From Vibrio aerogenes (GTDB taxonomy: Bacteria; Pseudomonadota; Gammaproteobacteria; Enterobacterales; Vibrionaceae), in assembly GCF_024346755.1 (NCBI RefSeq), contig NZ_AP024861.1:1612001-1676000 (forward strand): DNA of 64,000 bases. Direction: 5' to 3'. A program made the position numbers and the translations under genes. Each line of letters starts with the position of its first letter. Within the stretch, counting starts at the first letter, position 1. The notes beneath the pieces were generated by a model. It did not search any database. It had not been told where the DNA came from and saw only the letters and a program-made list of their open reading frames with translations. Of this stretch, positions 45,887-55,196 are shown piece after piece.

Positions 45887-48445
45887 ATGTCAGAGATTGA
45901 TTTTTATCTTGAACAGGATACGAAAGCCATTCTGAAACAGTATGGTGTTTCTCTGGATGATAAAGATGAGCAAAGTGCTTTTATTGATAAGGTGAAAACT
46001 TATTACGAAGCGCTGAGTGAGCCGAAAAACCGGGTGACCCAAAAAAGAACCAACTATAACGGTGATACAACGCTTGTGATAACCAACCCAACCGCAGAAG
46101 CACTGGCTAAAACGCTGGCAAATACCTATGAACTGAATGAAGAGAAACTGGCACCACAGACCCGTGAAGTATTTGACCGGTATAAGACGCTGATTGAAGG
46201 CGGCTATGCCGGAAAAGACGGGATAAAAACCGTCATTGATAACGATGGCATGACAGCATTTATTGATGAGTGGGAAGCTTATGGTCAGGAAATGACAGAG
46301 AAGCTAAACAGGCTGAATCCACTGGCTAAAAAATCAGCACCACACTGGCATATGCTGGCGGCTTATCTTTCACCACAGAATCCTGAACAATGGGATATCA
46401 AACTGACCACCGAAGATATTCTGACCGCTTTTCATTCCAATAATAACGACGAGTGGCTGAAAAGCTATTATACAGGAACGGATAGTTTCCCTTTGTCGGT
46501 TTATGATGATTTGATCAAGTCTGAAATTAAACTGACGCCGACGCAGATTCGTTCCATCAAAAAGAAATTTCAAAGTATTGGCAAAGCGCAGGAAGCTGTC
46601 GGAAAGTTTGAAGACAAGATTGCTAAGGCAAATGAATTAGGGAAACTGAACCAGATCACCGATGAGAATATTAAAGCCCGGATTCTGCAAAGTCTGGCGC
46701 AGAAAAATGAATTGTTTGTGGCCTCCTTGTCAAAAGCAATGCAGCCTTTTGATGGCCTGAAAAGTTATAACCAGCGGCTGGCAGGGATGCTGGATAATCT
46801 GAGTGATGGGACGAAGCAACTGATGCATTTAAATTATAAATTCAATGACATCAGCTGGCAGGTACCGGATGAAAAAGCCACTAAAGATTTGCAGGATTTG
46901 CATAAAAAAATGGAACAGTCTGCCAGTGATTTAGCCGCGGTAGAACAACGCATCAAAGATATCCGGAAAACCAACCCGAAGATCCTGAAAATGAAAGGCA
47001 GCCAGCGCACTGCTGCGCGAGCGAAATATCATCGGCAGATGAAAGCGGGCCGGATAGAAAGGGATCAAATCAGAACCACCATCCGCAGTCAGTTTGAACA
47101 AATTATGCAGCACTCCGGCCCGGAAGTGAGTATTGCGGTCAGTGCGACCGGATCTTATCCGATGAGCCGGATCATCGAAGAAGCGGAAGGGATTCTGAAA
47201 AAGAAAACCGTGGTCGCGGGCATGACCCTACGGGAAATGATCACCAAAGACGGCAAAATAAGCGGTGCACAGATTCTGGAACACTCGGTCAGTTTTGCGC
47301 TGACGGTGTCTTATCTGGTGAGTGCATGGCATGCATGGGAAAGCTATCTGGACGATGATAAGCAAGAGGGTGAGCTGCTGGGCCTGCTGTCAGCGAATGC
47401 TTATACCACAGCATCGGTTTTATCACAGGCCGGTACGGTGCGCACGGCATGGTTAACGGCTTCTGCCGCTGCGATGGGTACCGAAACCCACCAGACGGCG
47501 GTGCTCGGGCGTTTAGCCAACTGGACCACTTACAGTTCTACGGTGGCTTCTGTGCTGGGGACAATTGGGATGGGGGTCCGGACTTTTAATGCCGGAAAGG
47601 ACTTTTTTGCGTCAAGAAATTCTAAAAACCTATTTATGATAATATCATCGCTAGCTAGAGTGGCAGTTAGCTCTGTTGGGTTGTTTTATAGTGCTAGAGA
47701 GTCTTATCTTTTAACGAAAACATCAATTGAATTGGCAAAAGGTATTTTGTTTGCTGAACAGGCAAGTCTAGAAGCTCTTTCTATAGCCGTAAAGTATATT
47801 CGAATAAATGTGTATCTATGGATTGCTTTTTTAGTGATCGATAAAATTTGGCAATATTACAAATGGCCCCCAGTGGTCGATTGGGCGAGCAACACCATCT
47901 GGGGTCAGTCCGATCAAGGCTGGAGTCTGGATCAACATTATGAAGAACTCTCCCCGCAACTGGTGCAGCCGTCACTTAGTTATGAGGTGGTGAATAACCA
48001 GTATCATCCCAATGGGCCGGAGGAATCTGAAGTGCAGCTGCGGCTGTTTTTACCGTCAATCATGCTGCCCACAAAGACGAACTGCAAAATCTCTTTGAAT
48101 GGTTTTGAATCCAGCAGTCAGGTGATTGCCGGCAGGACTGTGCCCTATGCCGCATGGCATAACTTGTTAACTGGTCTGAAAGATGAAGCACTGGTAACGG
48201 TGAAAAATAATGGCTGTGAAGTGTGTTTTTATCTGCGCAGTGATCTGATCCAACGGATGAAATTAGACCAGATCCAGTGTGGTGTTTCTATCAGCCAGAA
48301 CGGAACCGACTGGCATGAGATGCGCTGGCGAATTGATATCCTCGATAACTCTGTCAGCTGGCATCATCAGCCGGAAATGATTGAGGTGACTGCCGGAAAA
48401 GATGATGCGTTCAATCTGGCTTACCCTTTAACCCCGTGGAGTTAA
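45887..48445 (+). CDS. Orphan VasX-like toxin body lacking delivery domain
   Basis: An 852-residue frame that aligns with residues 279 onward of the toxin at 40,852. Near-identity over the helical middle begins at 45,872 (AAACTGCTGGAGAAGATGTC). The hydrophobic region (about 468-655) and C-terminus diverge. The N-terminal VasX domain is absent, and an in-frame TAA from the preceding repeat stops upstream read-through. GGAG lies only 3 bases before the ATG, so independent translation is doubtful. It most likely acts as a donor that could replace the toxic half of the full-length gene by recombination. It ends AYPLTPWS like toxin 1. Confidence 0.8.
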   Translation: MSEIDFYLEQDTKAILKQYGVSLDDKDEQSAFIDKVKTYYEALSEPKNRVTQKRTNYNGDTTLVITNPTAEALAKTLANTYELNEEKLAPQTREVFDRYKTLIEGGYAGKDGIKTVIDNDGMTAFIDEWEAYGQEMTEKLNRLNPLAKKSAPHWHMLAAYLSPQNPEQWDIKLTTEDILTAFHSNNNDEWLKSYYTGTDSFPLSVYDDLIKSEIKLTPTQIRSIKKKFQSIGKAQEAVGKFEDKIAKANELGKLNQITDENIKARILQSLAQKNELFVASLSKAMQPFDGLKSYNQRLAGMLDNLSDGTKQLMHLNYKFNDISWQVPDEKATKDLQDLHKKMEQSASDLAAVEQRIKDIRKTNPKILKMKGSQRTAARAKYHRQMKAGRIERDQIRTTIRSQFEQIMQHSGPEVSIAVSATGSYPMSRIIEEAEGILKKKTVVAGMTLREMITKDGKISGAQILEHSVSFALTVSYLVSAWHAWESYLDDDKQEGELLGLLSANAYTTASVLSQAGTVRTAWLTASAAAMGTETHQTAVLGRLANWTTYSSTVASVLGTIGMGVRTFNAGKDFFASRNSKNLFMIISSLARVAVSSVGLFYSARESYLLTKTSIELAKGILFAEQASLEALSIAVKYIRINVYLWIAFLVIDKIWQYYKWPPVVDWASNTIWGQSDQGWSLDQHYEELSPQLVQPSLSYEVVNNQYHPNGPEESEVQLRLFLPSIMLPTKTNCKISLNGFESSSQVIAGRTVPYAAWHNLLTGLKDEALVTVKNNGCEVCFYLRSDLIQRMKLDQIQCGVSISQNGTDWHEMRWRIDILDNSVSWHHQPEMIEVTAGKDDAFNLAYPLTPWS

Positions 48446-48448
48446 CGG

Positions 48449-49759
48449 ATGACTATTCAACAAACCAATAAAAATAGTTTTAAAACTGCTAACTGGCGGT
48501 TACGTAGTGGGCAGAGGGAAACAACCTCAAGTGGCGTTGAAAAACTGGCACTGTCTCCTTTGCCAGTTACTACAGGTCATACACCCTTGGCAGTAACTAA
48601 GCTTATTCATATAAACGAACAGGGGGTACTGGAGTTAAGGAATGTTAGTCTTGCGATTGGAATTACTCAAATGTATTTGTTGAGTATTTCAATTGGTACT
48701 TTATTAATTACTATGCCGTGGATATTAATTAGTATTTATAATGTTTTTATTCCTTTTTTTCCTATGTCTTTAGGTTTTTCTTTATTGATTGGAGGAGCGT
48801 TTTATTATCAAATAAAGGACTCATATAGAGCAGCTATAAGTGATATACCCATAATTTTTCATCCATGCAAAAAAGAATTGCTGATTTCTTGGGTAAAGCA
48901 GCAGTCTTTACGACCGTCATTATTTGGTAGTCTGAATAACGATGGTTATAGTAAAAGCTCAGATAAGCTAGTTTTCTGTACGTTTATTGGTTTTTTGTTT
49001 TTTAGTGTGTCATGGGCAATATTAAGCGTTGGACTATTTATAAATATTCCAAATGAAAAAGATGAAGTTATACAAATTGTATGTATAGCTATGATGTTAG
49101 TTGGATTGATTGTACTTTATTTTCCTCTTAAACCCTGGCTCACCTATTTCCGCGAATCCAGAAAAAATCCAACACAGCACTATATAGCCGGTATTCCATG
49201 GGAAGAGGTGGCGGTTGAATTTCATCAACTGGGCGCAATGGGTTATCTTGGTGCCCGCAGTATGTATCAGTTAAGTTTGGTTTGTCCGTTGCCGGATGAA
49301 GCTGATAAACGCTATACCGTCAGCTTGCCGGTATATTCACAACAGGAAGCTTTTTGCCTGTATGAATTGATCCGCGATTATATGGAACATGGCGCCAAAG
49401 GGCTGGAACACACCGCAGCAGCCAAATTGCAGACTGAAGCTCCGGACTATGGCCGGGCTGCCTTTAAGAAAGAGCTGGAAGCCAATGAAGGAAATCCGCT
49501 CTGGGTGATTTGGCACACGCTGACCCTGCGCTATTTTGCCCACCGTTATTTAGAATGGACACTGGATGTGCTGCCAAAGAAAAACATCCACCGGGAAGCT
49601 GCGATTCAATGGAGCCAGCCCATCCCTGAATCTGAGTGGGCGAAGCCCAGTGAGCAACTTCAGGAAGCAAACCGCCGGGTGCGGGAGTTGTATGCCAAAG
49701 GACTGGACTGGGAAAGTCCGGAAGTACAGGCCGTATTGCGGGAGTATGAGCGGGTTTAG
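48449..49759 (+). CDS. T6SS immunity protein 2
   Basis: A 436-residue paralogue directly after the orphan toxin, so probably its cognate immunity. The N-terminus (NSFKTANWRLRSGQRE) and C-terminal half (KPWLTYFRESRKNPTQHYIAG, IPWEEVAVEFHQLGAMGYLG) belong to the subgroup shared with copies 3 and 4. Four hydrophobic segments between about 65 and 225 differ strongly from the others and are AT-rich. Four bases separate it from the toxin stop, and TGGAG within the toxin end serves as its ribosome-binding site. Confidence 0.8.
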   Translation: MTIQQTNKNSFKTANWRLRSGQRETTSSGVEKLALSPLPVTTGHTPLAVTKLIHINEQGVLELRNVSLAIGITQMYLLSISIGTLLITMPWILISIYNVFIPFFPMSLGFSLLIGGAFYYQIKDSYRAAISDIPIIFHPCKKELLISWVKQQSLRPSLFGSLNNDGYSKSSDKLVFCTFIGFLFFSVSWAILSVGLFINIPNEKDEVIQIVCIAMMLVGLIVLYFPLKPWLTYFRESRKNPTQHYIAGIPWEEVAVEFHQLGAMGYLGARSMYQLSLVCPLPDEADKRYTVSLPVYSQQEAFCLYELIRDYMEHGAKGLEHTAAAKLQTEAPDYGRAAFKKELEANEGNPLWVIWHTLTLRYFAHRYLEWTLDVLPKKNIHREAAIQWSQPIPESEWAKPSEQLQEANRRVRELYAKGLDWESPEVQAVLREYERV

Positions 49760-50100
49760 GTGCTGTTGGTGTCACGCTTCCAACTCAATATTTTCACTGT
49801 GGCAGGCGCGATGAACGTTCAACTGCTCAATGAATCAGGAAGCGCATTCATGGATGAATGTGCAGGTTTTTCAGCACAGGGATGTGCTTAAAAACCGATT
49901 CCGGCCAGCGCTCGTTGCAGCCAACGGTTCAAGAGCAGTTTTGGTTCCTTTTCCTGCATGAAAAGGGACCGGGGCGCGTGCGAGTCAGGCCGCTTGGTTC
50001 GTTGCAATCAATCCGCGTCCTGAATCGGCAGCAAAGCCTGACGCTTTATCTTTAAGATGATGCGTTCAATCTGGCTTACCCTTTAACCCCTTGGAGTTAA
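49760..50100 (+). repeat. Cassette spacer repeat R2
   Basis: A 341-bp copy of R1. Its 26-codon frame reads FMDECAGFSAQG at the corresponding place. It ends in TTGGAGTTAA from the toxin 3' end, three bases before the next immunity ATG. Confidence 0.9.
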
Positions 50101-50103
50101 TGA

Positions 50104-51387
50104 ATGACTGTTCAGCAAACCAATCAAAATAACTTTAAAACCGCACACTGGCGTTTGCGTAGTGGGCAGCGGGAAACAAGTCAAAGTGGTCTGGAAAAAC
50201 TAGCTTTGGCGCCTTTGCCTGTTTCTACAGGTCATACGCCACTGGCGGTAACTAAGTTTGTCCATATTAATGATCAGGGTGTTTTGGAACTTCGCAGTAT
50301 TAACCCAATGATTGGGATGATACAAATTTTATTATTGTTTACTCTTTTTATGCTCAGCTCCGTAATAATTGCTTGGATATTGATTATCCCTGATATGTTT
50401 TTGGTAATGCTCCCTATAGCAATAATGTGGACAGCATTTATTGGTGTAATGGTATATTTCCCGTTTAAAGATACTTTCATTGATAATTCTAATGATGCTC
50501 CAATTGTATTCAACAGCCAAAAGAAACAAATTTTGATTTCATGGAAAGAGCAAAAATTGTTACATCCTTCTTTCTTTGGGAATCTAACTAGTGCCGGATA
50601 TAGCCAAGGATCAAATAAGTTAATATTTTGTCTATTCATCGGATGTTTTTTATTTTTTATAGGGTGGATAGTATTACTAACTGAAAGTGAACTTGTTTTG
50701 GTCATTTTGGGTTTTGTATTGATATTAGTTGGATGCATACTTTTATATCTCGCTTTCAAACCCTGGCTGACCTATTTCCGCGAATCCAGAAAAAATCCGA
50801 CGCAACACCATCTTGCAGGAATTCCATGGGAAGAAGTGGCGGTTGAATTTCATCAACTTGGTGCAATGGGCTATCTCGGTGCCCGGAGTATGTATCAGTT
50901 AAGTCTGGTGTGTCCGTTGCCGGATGAGGCAGATAAACGCTACACAGTCAGCTTGCCGGTGTATTCACAACAGGAAGCTTTTTGCCTGTATGAACTGATC
51001 CGCGATTATATGGAACATGGCGCCAAAGGGTTGGAACATACCGCAGCAGCCAAATTGCAGACCGAAGCTCCGGACTATGGCCGGGCGGCCTTTAAGAAAG
51101 AACTCAAAGAGAATGAAAGCAATCCACTTTGGGTGATTTGGCACACGCTGACCCTGCGCTATTTTGCCCACCGTTATTTAGAATGGACACTGGATGTGCT
51201 GCCGAAGAAAAACATCCACCGGGAAGCTGCGATTCAATGGAGCCAGCCCATCCCTGAATCTGAGTGGGCGAAGCCCAGTGAGCAACTTCAGGAAGCAAAC
51301 CGCCGGGTGCGGGAGCTGTATGCCAAAGGGCTGGACTGGGAAAGCCCGGAAGTACAGGCCGTATTGCGGGAGTATGAGCGGGTTTAA
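50104..51387 (+). CDS. T6SS immunity protein 3 (orphan)
   Basis: A 427-residue paralogue without an adjacent toxin. The C-terminal half is almost identical to copies 2 and 4; the membrane segments between about 70 and 220 are distinct (MIQILLLFTLFMLSSVIIAW and onward). The TTGGAG ribosome-binding site comes from the residual toxin tail at the end of R2. It probably protects against a toxin variant no longer present here or carried by neighbours. Confidence 0.78.
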   Translation: MTVQQTNQNNFKTAHWRLRSGQRETSQSGLEKLALAPLPVSTGHTPLAVTKFVHINDQGVLELRSINPMIGMIQILLLFTLFMLSSVIIAWILIIPDMFLVMLPIAIMWTAFIGVMVYFPFKDTFIDNSNDAPIVFNSQKKQILISWKEQKLLHPSFFGNLTSAGYSQGSNKLIFCLFIGCFLFFIGWIVLLTESELVLVILGFVLILVGCILLYLAFKPWLTYFRESRKNPTQHHLAGIPWEEVAVEFHQLGAMGYLGARSMYQLSLVCPLPDEADKRYTVSLPVYSQQEAFCLYELIRDYMEHGAKGLEHTAAAKLQTEAPDYGRAAFKKELKENESNPLWVIWHTLTLRYFAHRYLEWTLDVLPKKNIHREAAIQWSQPIPESEWAKPSEQLQEANRRVRELYAKGLDWESPEVQAVLREYERV

Positions 51388-51727
51388 TGCCGTTGATGTT
51401 ACATCCCCACTCGATATTTTCACTGAGGCAGGCGCGATGAAAATTCAAACGTTCAATGAATCAGGAAGCGCATTCATGGATGAATGTGCAGGTTTTTCAG
51501 CACAGGGAGGTGCTTAAAAACCGGTTCCGGCCAGCGCTCGTTGCAGCCAACGGCTCAATAGCAGTTTTGGTTCCTTTTCCTGCATGAAAAGGGACCGGGG
51601 CGCGTGCGAATCAAGCCGCTTGGTTCGTTGCAATCAATCCGCGTCCTGAATCGGCAGCAAAGCCTGACGCTTTTATCTTTAAGATGATGCGTTCAATCTG
51701 GCTTACCCCTTAACCCCGTGGAGTTAA
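51388..51727 (+). repeat. Cassette spacer repeat R3
   Basis: A 340-bp copy. The first 40 bases differ from R1/R2 (MKIQTFNESGSAF variant of the small frame) and match R4. It ends with the toxin tail GTGGAGTTAA. Confidence 0.9.
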
Positions 51728-51731
51728 ATGA

Positions 51732-53015
51732 ATGACAGTTCAATCAACCGATACAAACAATTTTAAAACCGCTTACTGGCGGTTGCGGAGCGGGCAGCGG
51801 GAAACAACCCAAAGCGGGATAGAAAAACTGGCGTTGTCACCTTTGCCAATTGCTACAAAGTATACGCCATTAGCGGTGACTAAATTTATTCATGTAAATG
51901 AACAAGGCTTACTAGAATTACGAAATATTAATACCCAAATCGGATTGATACAGATGCTTTTATCAATTGCCTTATTAATTCTGGGGTCAATCGCTATTGC
52001 GTGGGGGGGGCTAGTAGTATATTCAGCTTGGTTTCTGTTGCCTATGCCAGCTATATGGACGTTGGTTATGGGAAGCCAAATGCTTTTTATGTTTTACGAT
52101 ACTTTTCATGATTCTTATGAGGATCTTCCTATAGTTTTTAATTCACAAAAAAATGAGCTATTAGTTTCGTGGCGGGAACAAAAATTATTGCGCCCCTCAT
52201 TTTTTGGTAATTTGACTAGTGCCGGCTATAGCAAAGGATCTGATAAATTAATTTTTCTTGTATGTGCAGGGTTCTTTTTATTTTCTTTTGGCTGGGCTAT
52301 GTTGCCAGGTCTTGAAGATCGTCTGTGGATTATTATTTGTGTAGTTTCGCTTGTATTGGGTGTAGGACTTTTATTCATCGCTTTCAAACCTTGGCTGACC
52401 TATTTCCGCGAATCCAGAAAAAATCCGGTGCAACACCATCTTGCAGGAATTCCATGGGAAGAAGTGGCGGTTGAATTTCATCAACTGGGCGCAATGGGTT
52501 ATCTCGGTGCCCGGAGTATGTATCAGTTAAGTCTGGTTTGTCCGCTGCCGGATGAGGCTGACAAACGCTATACCGTCAGCCTGCCGGTGTATTCACAACA
52601 GGAAGCTTTTTGCCTGTATGAACTGATCCGCGATTATATGGAACATGGTGCCAAAGGGCTGGAACACACCGCAGCAGCCAAATTGCAGACTGAAGCTCCG
52701 GACTATGGCCGGGCTGCCTTTAAGAAAGAACTCCAAGAGAATGAAAGCAATCCACTTTGGGTGATTTGGCATACGCTGACCCTGCGCTATTTTGCCCACC
52801 GTTATTTAGAATGGACACTGGATGTGCTGCCAAAGAAAAACATCCACCGGGAAGCTGCGATTCAATGGAGCCAGCCCATCCCTGAATCTGAGTGGGCGAA
52901 GCCCAGTGAGCAACTTCAGGAAGCAAACCGCCGGGTGCGAGAGCTGTATGCCAAAGGGCTGGACTGGGAAAGCCCGGAAGTACAGGCCGTATTGCGGGAG
53001 TATGAGCGGGTTTAA
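51732..53015 (+). CDS. T6SS immunity protein 4 (orphan)
   Basis: A 427-residue paralogue of copies 2 and 3, sharing KPWLTYFRESRKNPVQHHLAG and the downstream C-terminal half, with unique membrane helices (about 70-125 and 175-215). No toxin is adjacent. The TGGAG of the preceding repeat is 7-8 bases from the ATG. Length identical to copy 3 suggests recent duplication followed by divergence or replacement of the membrane region. Confidence 0.78.
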   Translation: MTVQSTDTNNFKTAYWRLRSGQRETTQSGIEKLALSPLPIATKYTPLAVTKFIHVNEQGLLELRNINTQIGLIQMLLSIALLILGSIAIAWGGLVVYSAWFLLPMPAIWTLVMGSQMLFMFYDTFHDSYEDLPIVFNSQKNELLVSWREQKLLRPSFFGNLTSAGYSKGSDKLIFLVCAGFFLFSFGWAMLPGLEDRLWIIICVVSLVLGVGLLFIAFKPWLTYFRESRKNPVQHHLAGIPWEEVAVEFHQLGAMGYLGARSMYQLSLVCPLPDEADKRYTVSLPVYSQQEAFCLYELIRDYMEHGAKGLEHTAAAKLQTEAPDYGRAAFKKELQENESNPLWVIWHTLTLRYFAHRYLEWTLDVLPKKNIHREAAIQWSQPIPESEWAKPSEQLQEANRRVRELYAKGLDWESPEVQAVLREYERV

Positions 53016-53355
53016 TGCCGTTGATGTTACATCCCCACTCGATATTTTCACTGAGGCAGGCGCGATGAAAATTCAAACGTTCAATGAATCAGGAAGCACA
53101 TTCATGGATGAATGTGCAGGTTTTTCAGCACAGGGAGGTGCTTAAAAACCGGTTCCGGCCAGCGTTCATGACAGCCAACGGCTCAATAGCAGTTTTGGTT
53201 CCTTTTCCTGCATGAAAAGGGACCGGGGCGCGTGCGAATCAAGCCGCTTGGTTCGTTGCAATCAATCCGCGTCCTGAATCGGCAGCAAAGCCTGACGCTT
53301 TTATCTTTAAGATGATGCGTTCAATCTGGCTTACCCCTTAACCCCATGGAGTTAA
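53016..53355 (+). repeat. Cassette spacer repeat R4
   Basis: A 340-bp copy closest to R3 in its 5' part. Its 3' end reads CCATGGAGTTAATGGATGG, the junction found between toxin 1 and immunity 1, so the right edge matches the cognate type of the following gene. Confidence 0.9.
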
Positions 53356-53358
53356 TGG

Positions 53359-54642
53359 ATGGATATTCAACAAACAGATAAAAACAGTTTTAAAACTGCT
53401 CACTGGCGGTTGCGTTGCGGACAAAGAGAGACCGAGGGTGGTATCGAAAAGCTTGCACTCTCTCCTCTGCCTGTTGCGACTGAACAGCTGCCATTAACAA
53501 TAAATAAATTTTTGCTGATTAATCCACAGAAATTGCTGGAAATACAAGGTCAAAGTACAAATGTCAGCCTTAACCAATTTAGTCTATGGGGGCAAATATA
53601 TACGCTTGGAGCAATATTTTTTCTTCTATGGTTAACATCAACTGATTTATTAGTGGTGTTACCAATATTAATATTGGTAACGGTTATTTTAGGGAGCATA
53701 GTTTGGCTTCGATTTTCAGATAGTATTCACTCATCTAAAGTAAGTATTTCACCAAGTTTTCATCCTCAAAAACAACAGGTACTAATTACTTTGCAAACTG
53801 GAGATATACCTCGGCCGTGTTTAGTTAACGATAGTTCCAGTCAAAGTGCTGGATGGCAAATTTTTTGTGTCTTGGCCGGAGCTATTACTTTCTCCAGTGG
53901 ATGGATGCTATTGTGTGGGGGAAAGCACTTAACTCAACTTTGGCTATCTATTGCAATTGGTTCAATAATATTTGGGAGTTTTTTTCTTTACTTTCCAATC
54001 AAACCCTGGATTGTTTACTTTTTCCAGTCTAAAAAAAATCCGCCACAAGATCATTTAGCAGCCATCCCGTGGGAAGAGGTTTCAATCGAGTTCCATCAGC
54101 TCAGTGCCGTCAGTTATGTCGGCCCCCGCAGTATGTACCAGCTCAGCATTCGCTGCCCGTTGCCGGATGAATCAGAGCGCGCTTTTACAATTGGCTTACC
54201 GGTTTATTCACAGCAAGAAGCTTTTTGCCTGTATGAACTGATCCGGGATTATATGGAGCACGGTGCGAAAGGACTGGAACACACAGCGGCTGCTGAATTA
54301 CAGACCGAAGCACCAGACTATGGCCGGGCAGCATACTGGCGTGAAGTGAAGCAGCATCTGAAAAATCCGCTGACATATCCGTTTTGGCAACTCTGGAGTT
54401 TGATTTCGCTGCGTCCTTTTGCACACTGGTATATGGAATATCTGCTGGATGTATTACCAAAGAAAAACATCCACCGGGAAGCTGCGATTCAATGGAGCCA
54501 GCCCATCCCTGAATCTGAGTGGGCGAAGCCCAGTGAGCAACTTCAGGAAGCAAACCGCCGGGTGCGGGAGCTGTATGTCAAAGGGCTGGACTGGGAAAGC
54601 CCGGAAGTTCAGGCCGTATTGCGGGAGTATGAGCGGGTTTAG
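53359..54642 (+). CDS. T6SS immunity protein 5 (orphan, subgroup of copy 1)
   Basis: A 427-residue paralogue that belongs with immunity 1: it shares MDIQQTDKNSFK, the Cys-containing WRLRCGQRE, KPWIVYFFQSKKNPPQDHLAA and the YWREVKQHLKNPLTYPFWQL segment. The membrane region (about 75-215) and the preceding loop (VSISPSFHPQKQQVLITLQT) have diverged. No adjacent toxin. TGGAG in the repeat end supplies the ribosome-binding site. Confidence 0.78.
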   Translation: MDIQQTDKNSFKTAHWRLRCGQRETEGGIEKLALSPLPVATEQLPLTINKFLLINPQKLLEIQGQSTNVSLNQFSLWGQIYTLGAIFFLLWLTSTDLLVVLPILILVTVILGSIVWLRFSDSIHSSKVSISPSFHPQKQQVLITLQTGDIPRPCLVNDSSSQSAGWQIFCVLAGAITFSSGWMLLCGGKHLTQLWLSIAIGSIIFGSFFLYFPIKPWIVYFFQSKKNPPQDHLAAIPWEEVSIEFHQLSAVSYVGPRSMYQLSIRCPLPDESERAFTIGLPVYSQQEAFCLYELIRDYMEHGAKGLEHTAAAELQTEAPDYGRAAYWREVKQHLKNPLTYPFWQLWSLISLRPFAHWYMEYLLDVLPKKNIHREAAIQWSQPIPESEWAKPSEQLQEANRRVRELYVKGLDWESPEVQAVLREYERV

Positions 54643-54946
54643 GTACTGTTGGTGTCACGCTCCCAACTCAATATTTTCACTGAGGCAGGCGCGATAAAAG
54701 TTCAACAGCTCAATGAATCAGGAAGCGCATTCATGGATGAATGTGCAGGTTTTTCAGCACAGGGAGGTGCTTAAAAACCGGTTCCGGCCAGCGCTCATTG
54801 CAGCCAACGGCTCAAGAGCAGTTTTGGTTCCTTTTCCTGCATGAAAAGGGACCGGGGCGCGTGCGAATCAAGCCGCTTGGTTCGTTGAAATCAATCCGCG
54901 TCCTGAATCGGCAGCAAAGCCTGACGCTTTTATCTTTAAGATGATG
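54643..54946 (+). repeat. Cassette spacer repeat R5, truncated
   Basis: A 304-bp copy in which the small frame has lost its ATG (ATA instead). After AAGATGATG it breaks off into a fragment of the toxin N-terminal domain instead of the toxin tail. Confidence 0.88.
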
Positions 54947-55196
54947 ACCAGCTGGATAAAAAGCCCAATGGCAGTTTGATCAGGACAAAGCGATCCCGCT
55001 GGGGATTCGTCCGCTGGAGGCAGGCTGGTTATATCTGATCCACAGTAAAACGCCGGATAAGCTGTGTGAATATGATGGCAACCCACACCATTTTACTGCC
55101 TCGGTACTTGGTGACGGAGATGAGCAGGTGGTGCAAGATACGGCCCTTAAAGCCGCTTTAACAAAACTGCAATTAACTCCCAAAGGAGACTATTGA
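54940..55196 (+). pseudogene. Relic joining VasX N-terminal domain to another effector tail
   Basis: Bases 54,940-55,070 match the delivery domain of toxin 1 (40,988-41,120: DDQLDKK, then IPLGIRPLEAGWLYLIHSKT) with a one-base deletion after GGCAGTTTG that breaks the frame. Downstream, in frame with the second part, it continues as NPHHFTASVLGDGDEQVVQD and ends LTPKGDY. The stop overlaps the ATG of the next immunity gene (TGATG). It looks like what remains of a different effector after loss of its middle. Confidence 0.75.

Noticed and set aside
45887..48445. Possibility that the orphan toxin is a frameshifted full-length gene
   Set aside because: The sequence immediately upstream is the cassette repeat, not the missing N-terminal domain, and an in-frame stop separates them.
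49464..49775. Repeated antisense frames over the immunity gene 3' ends
   Set aside because: They recur only because the constant C-terminal coding sequence is repeated; the composition follows the opposite strand.
44233..54946. CRISPR-like interpretation of the repeats
   Set aside because: The repeats are about 340 bp, carry coding relics and are separated by genes, so they are cassette duplications, not a CRISPR array.
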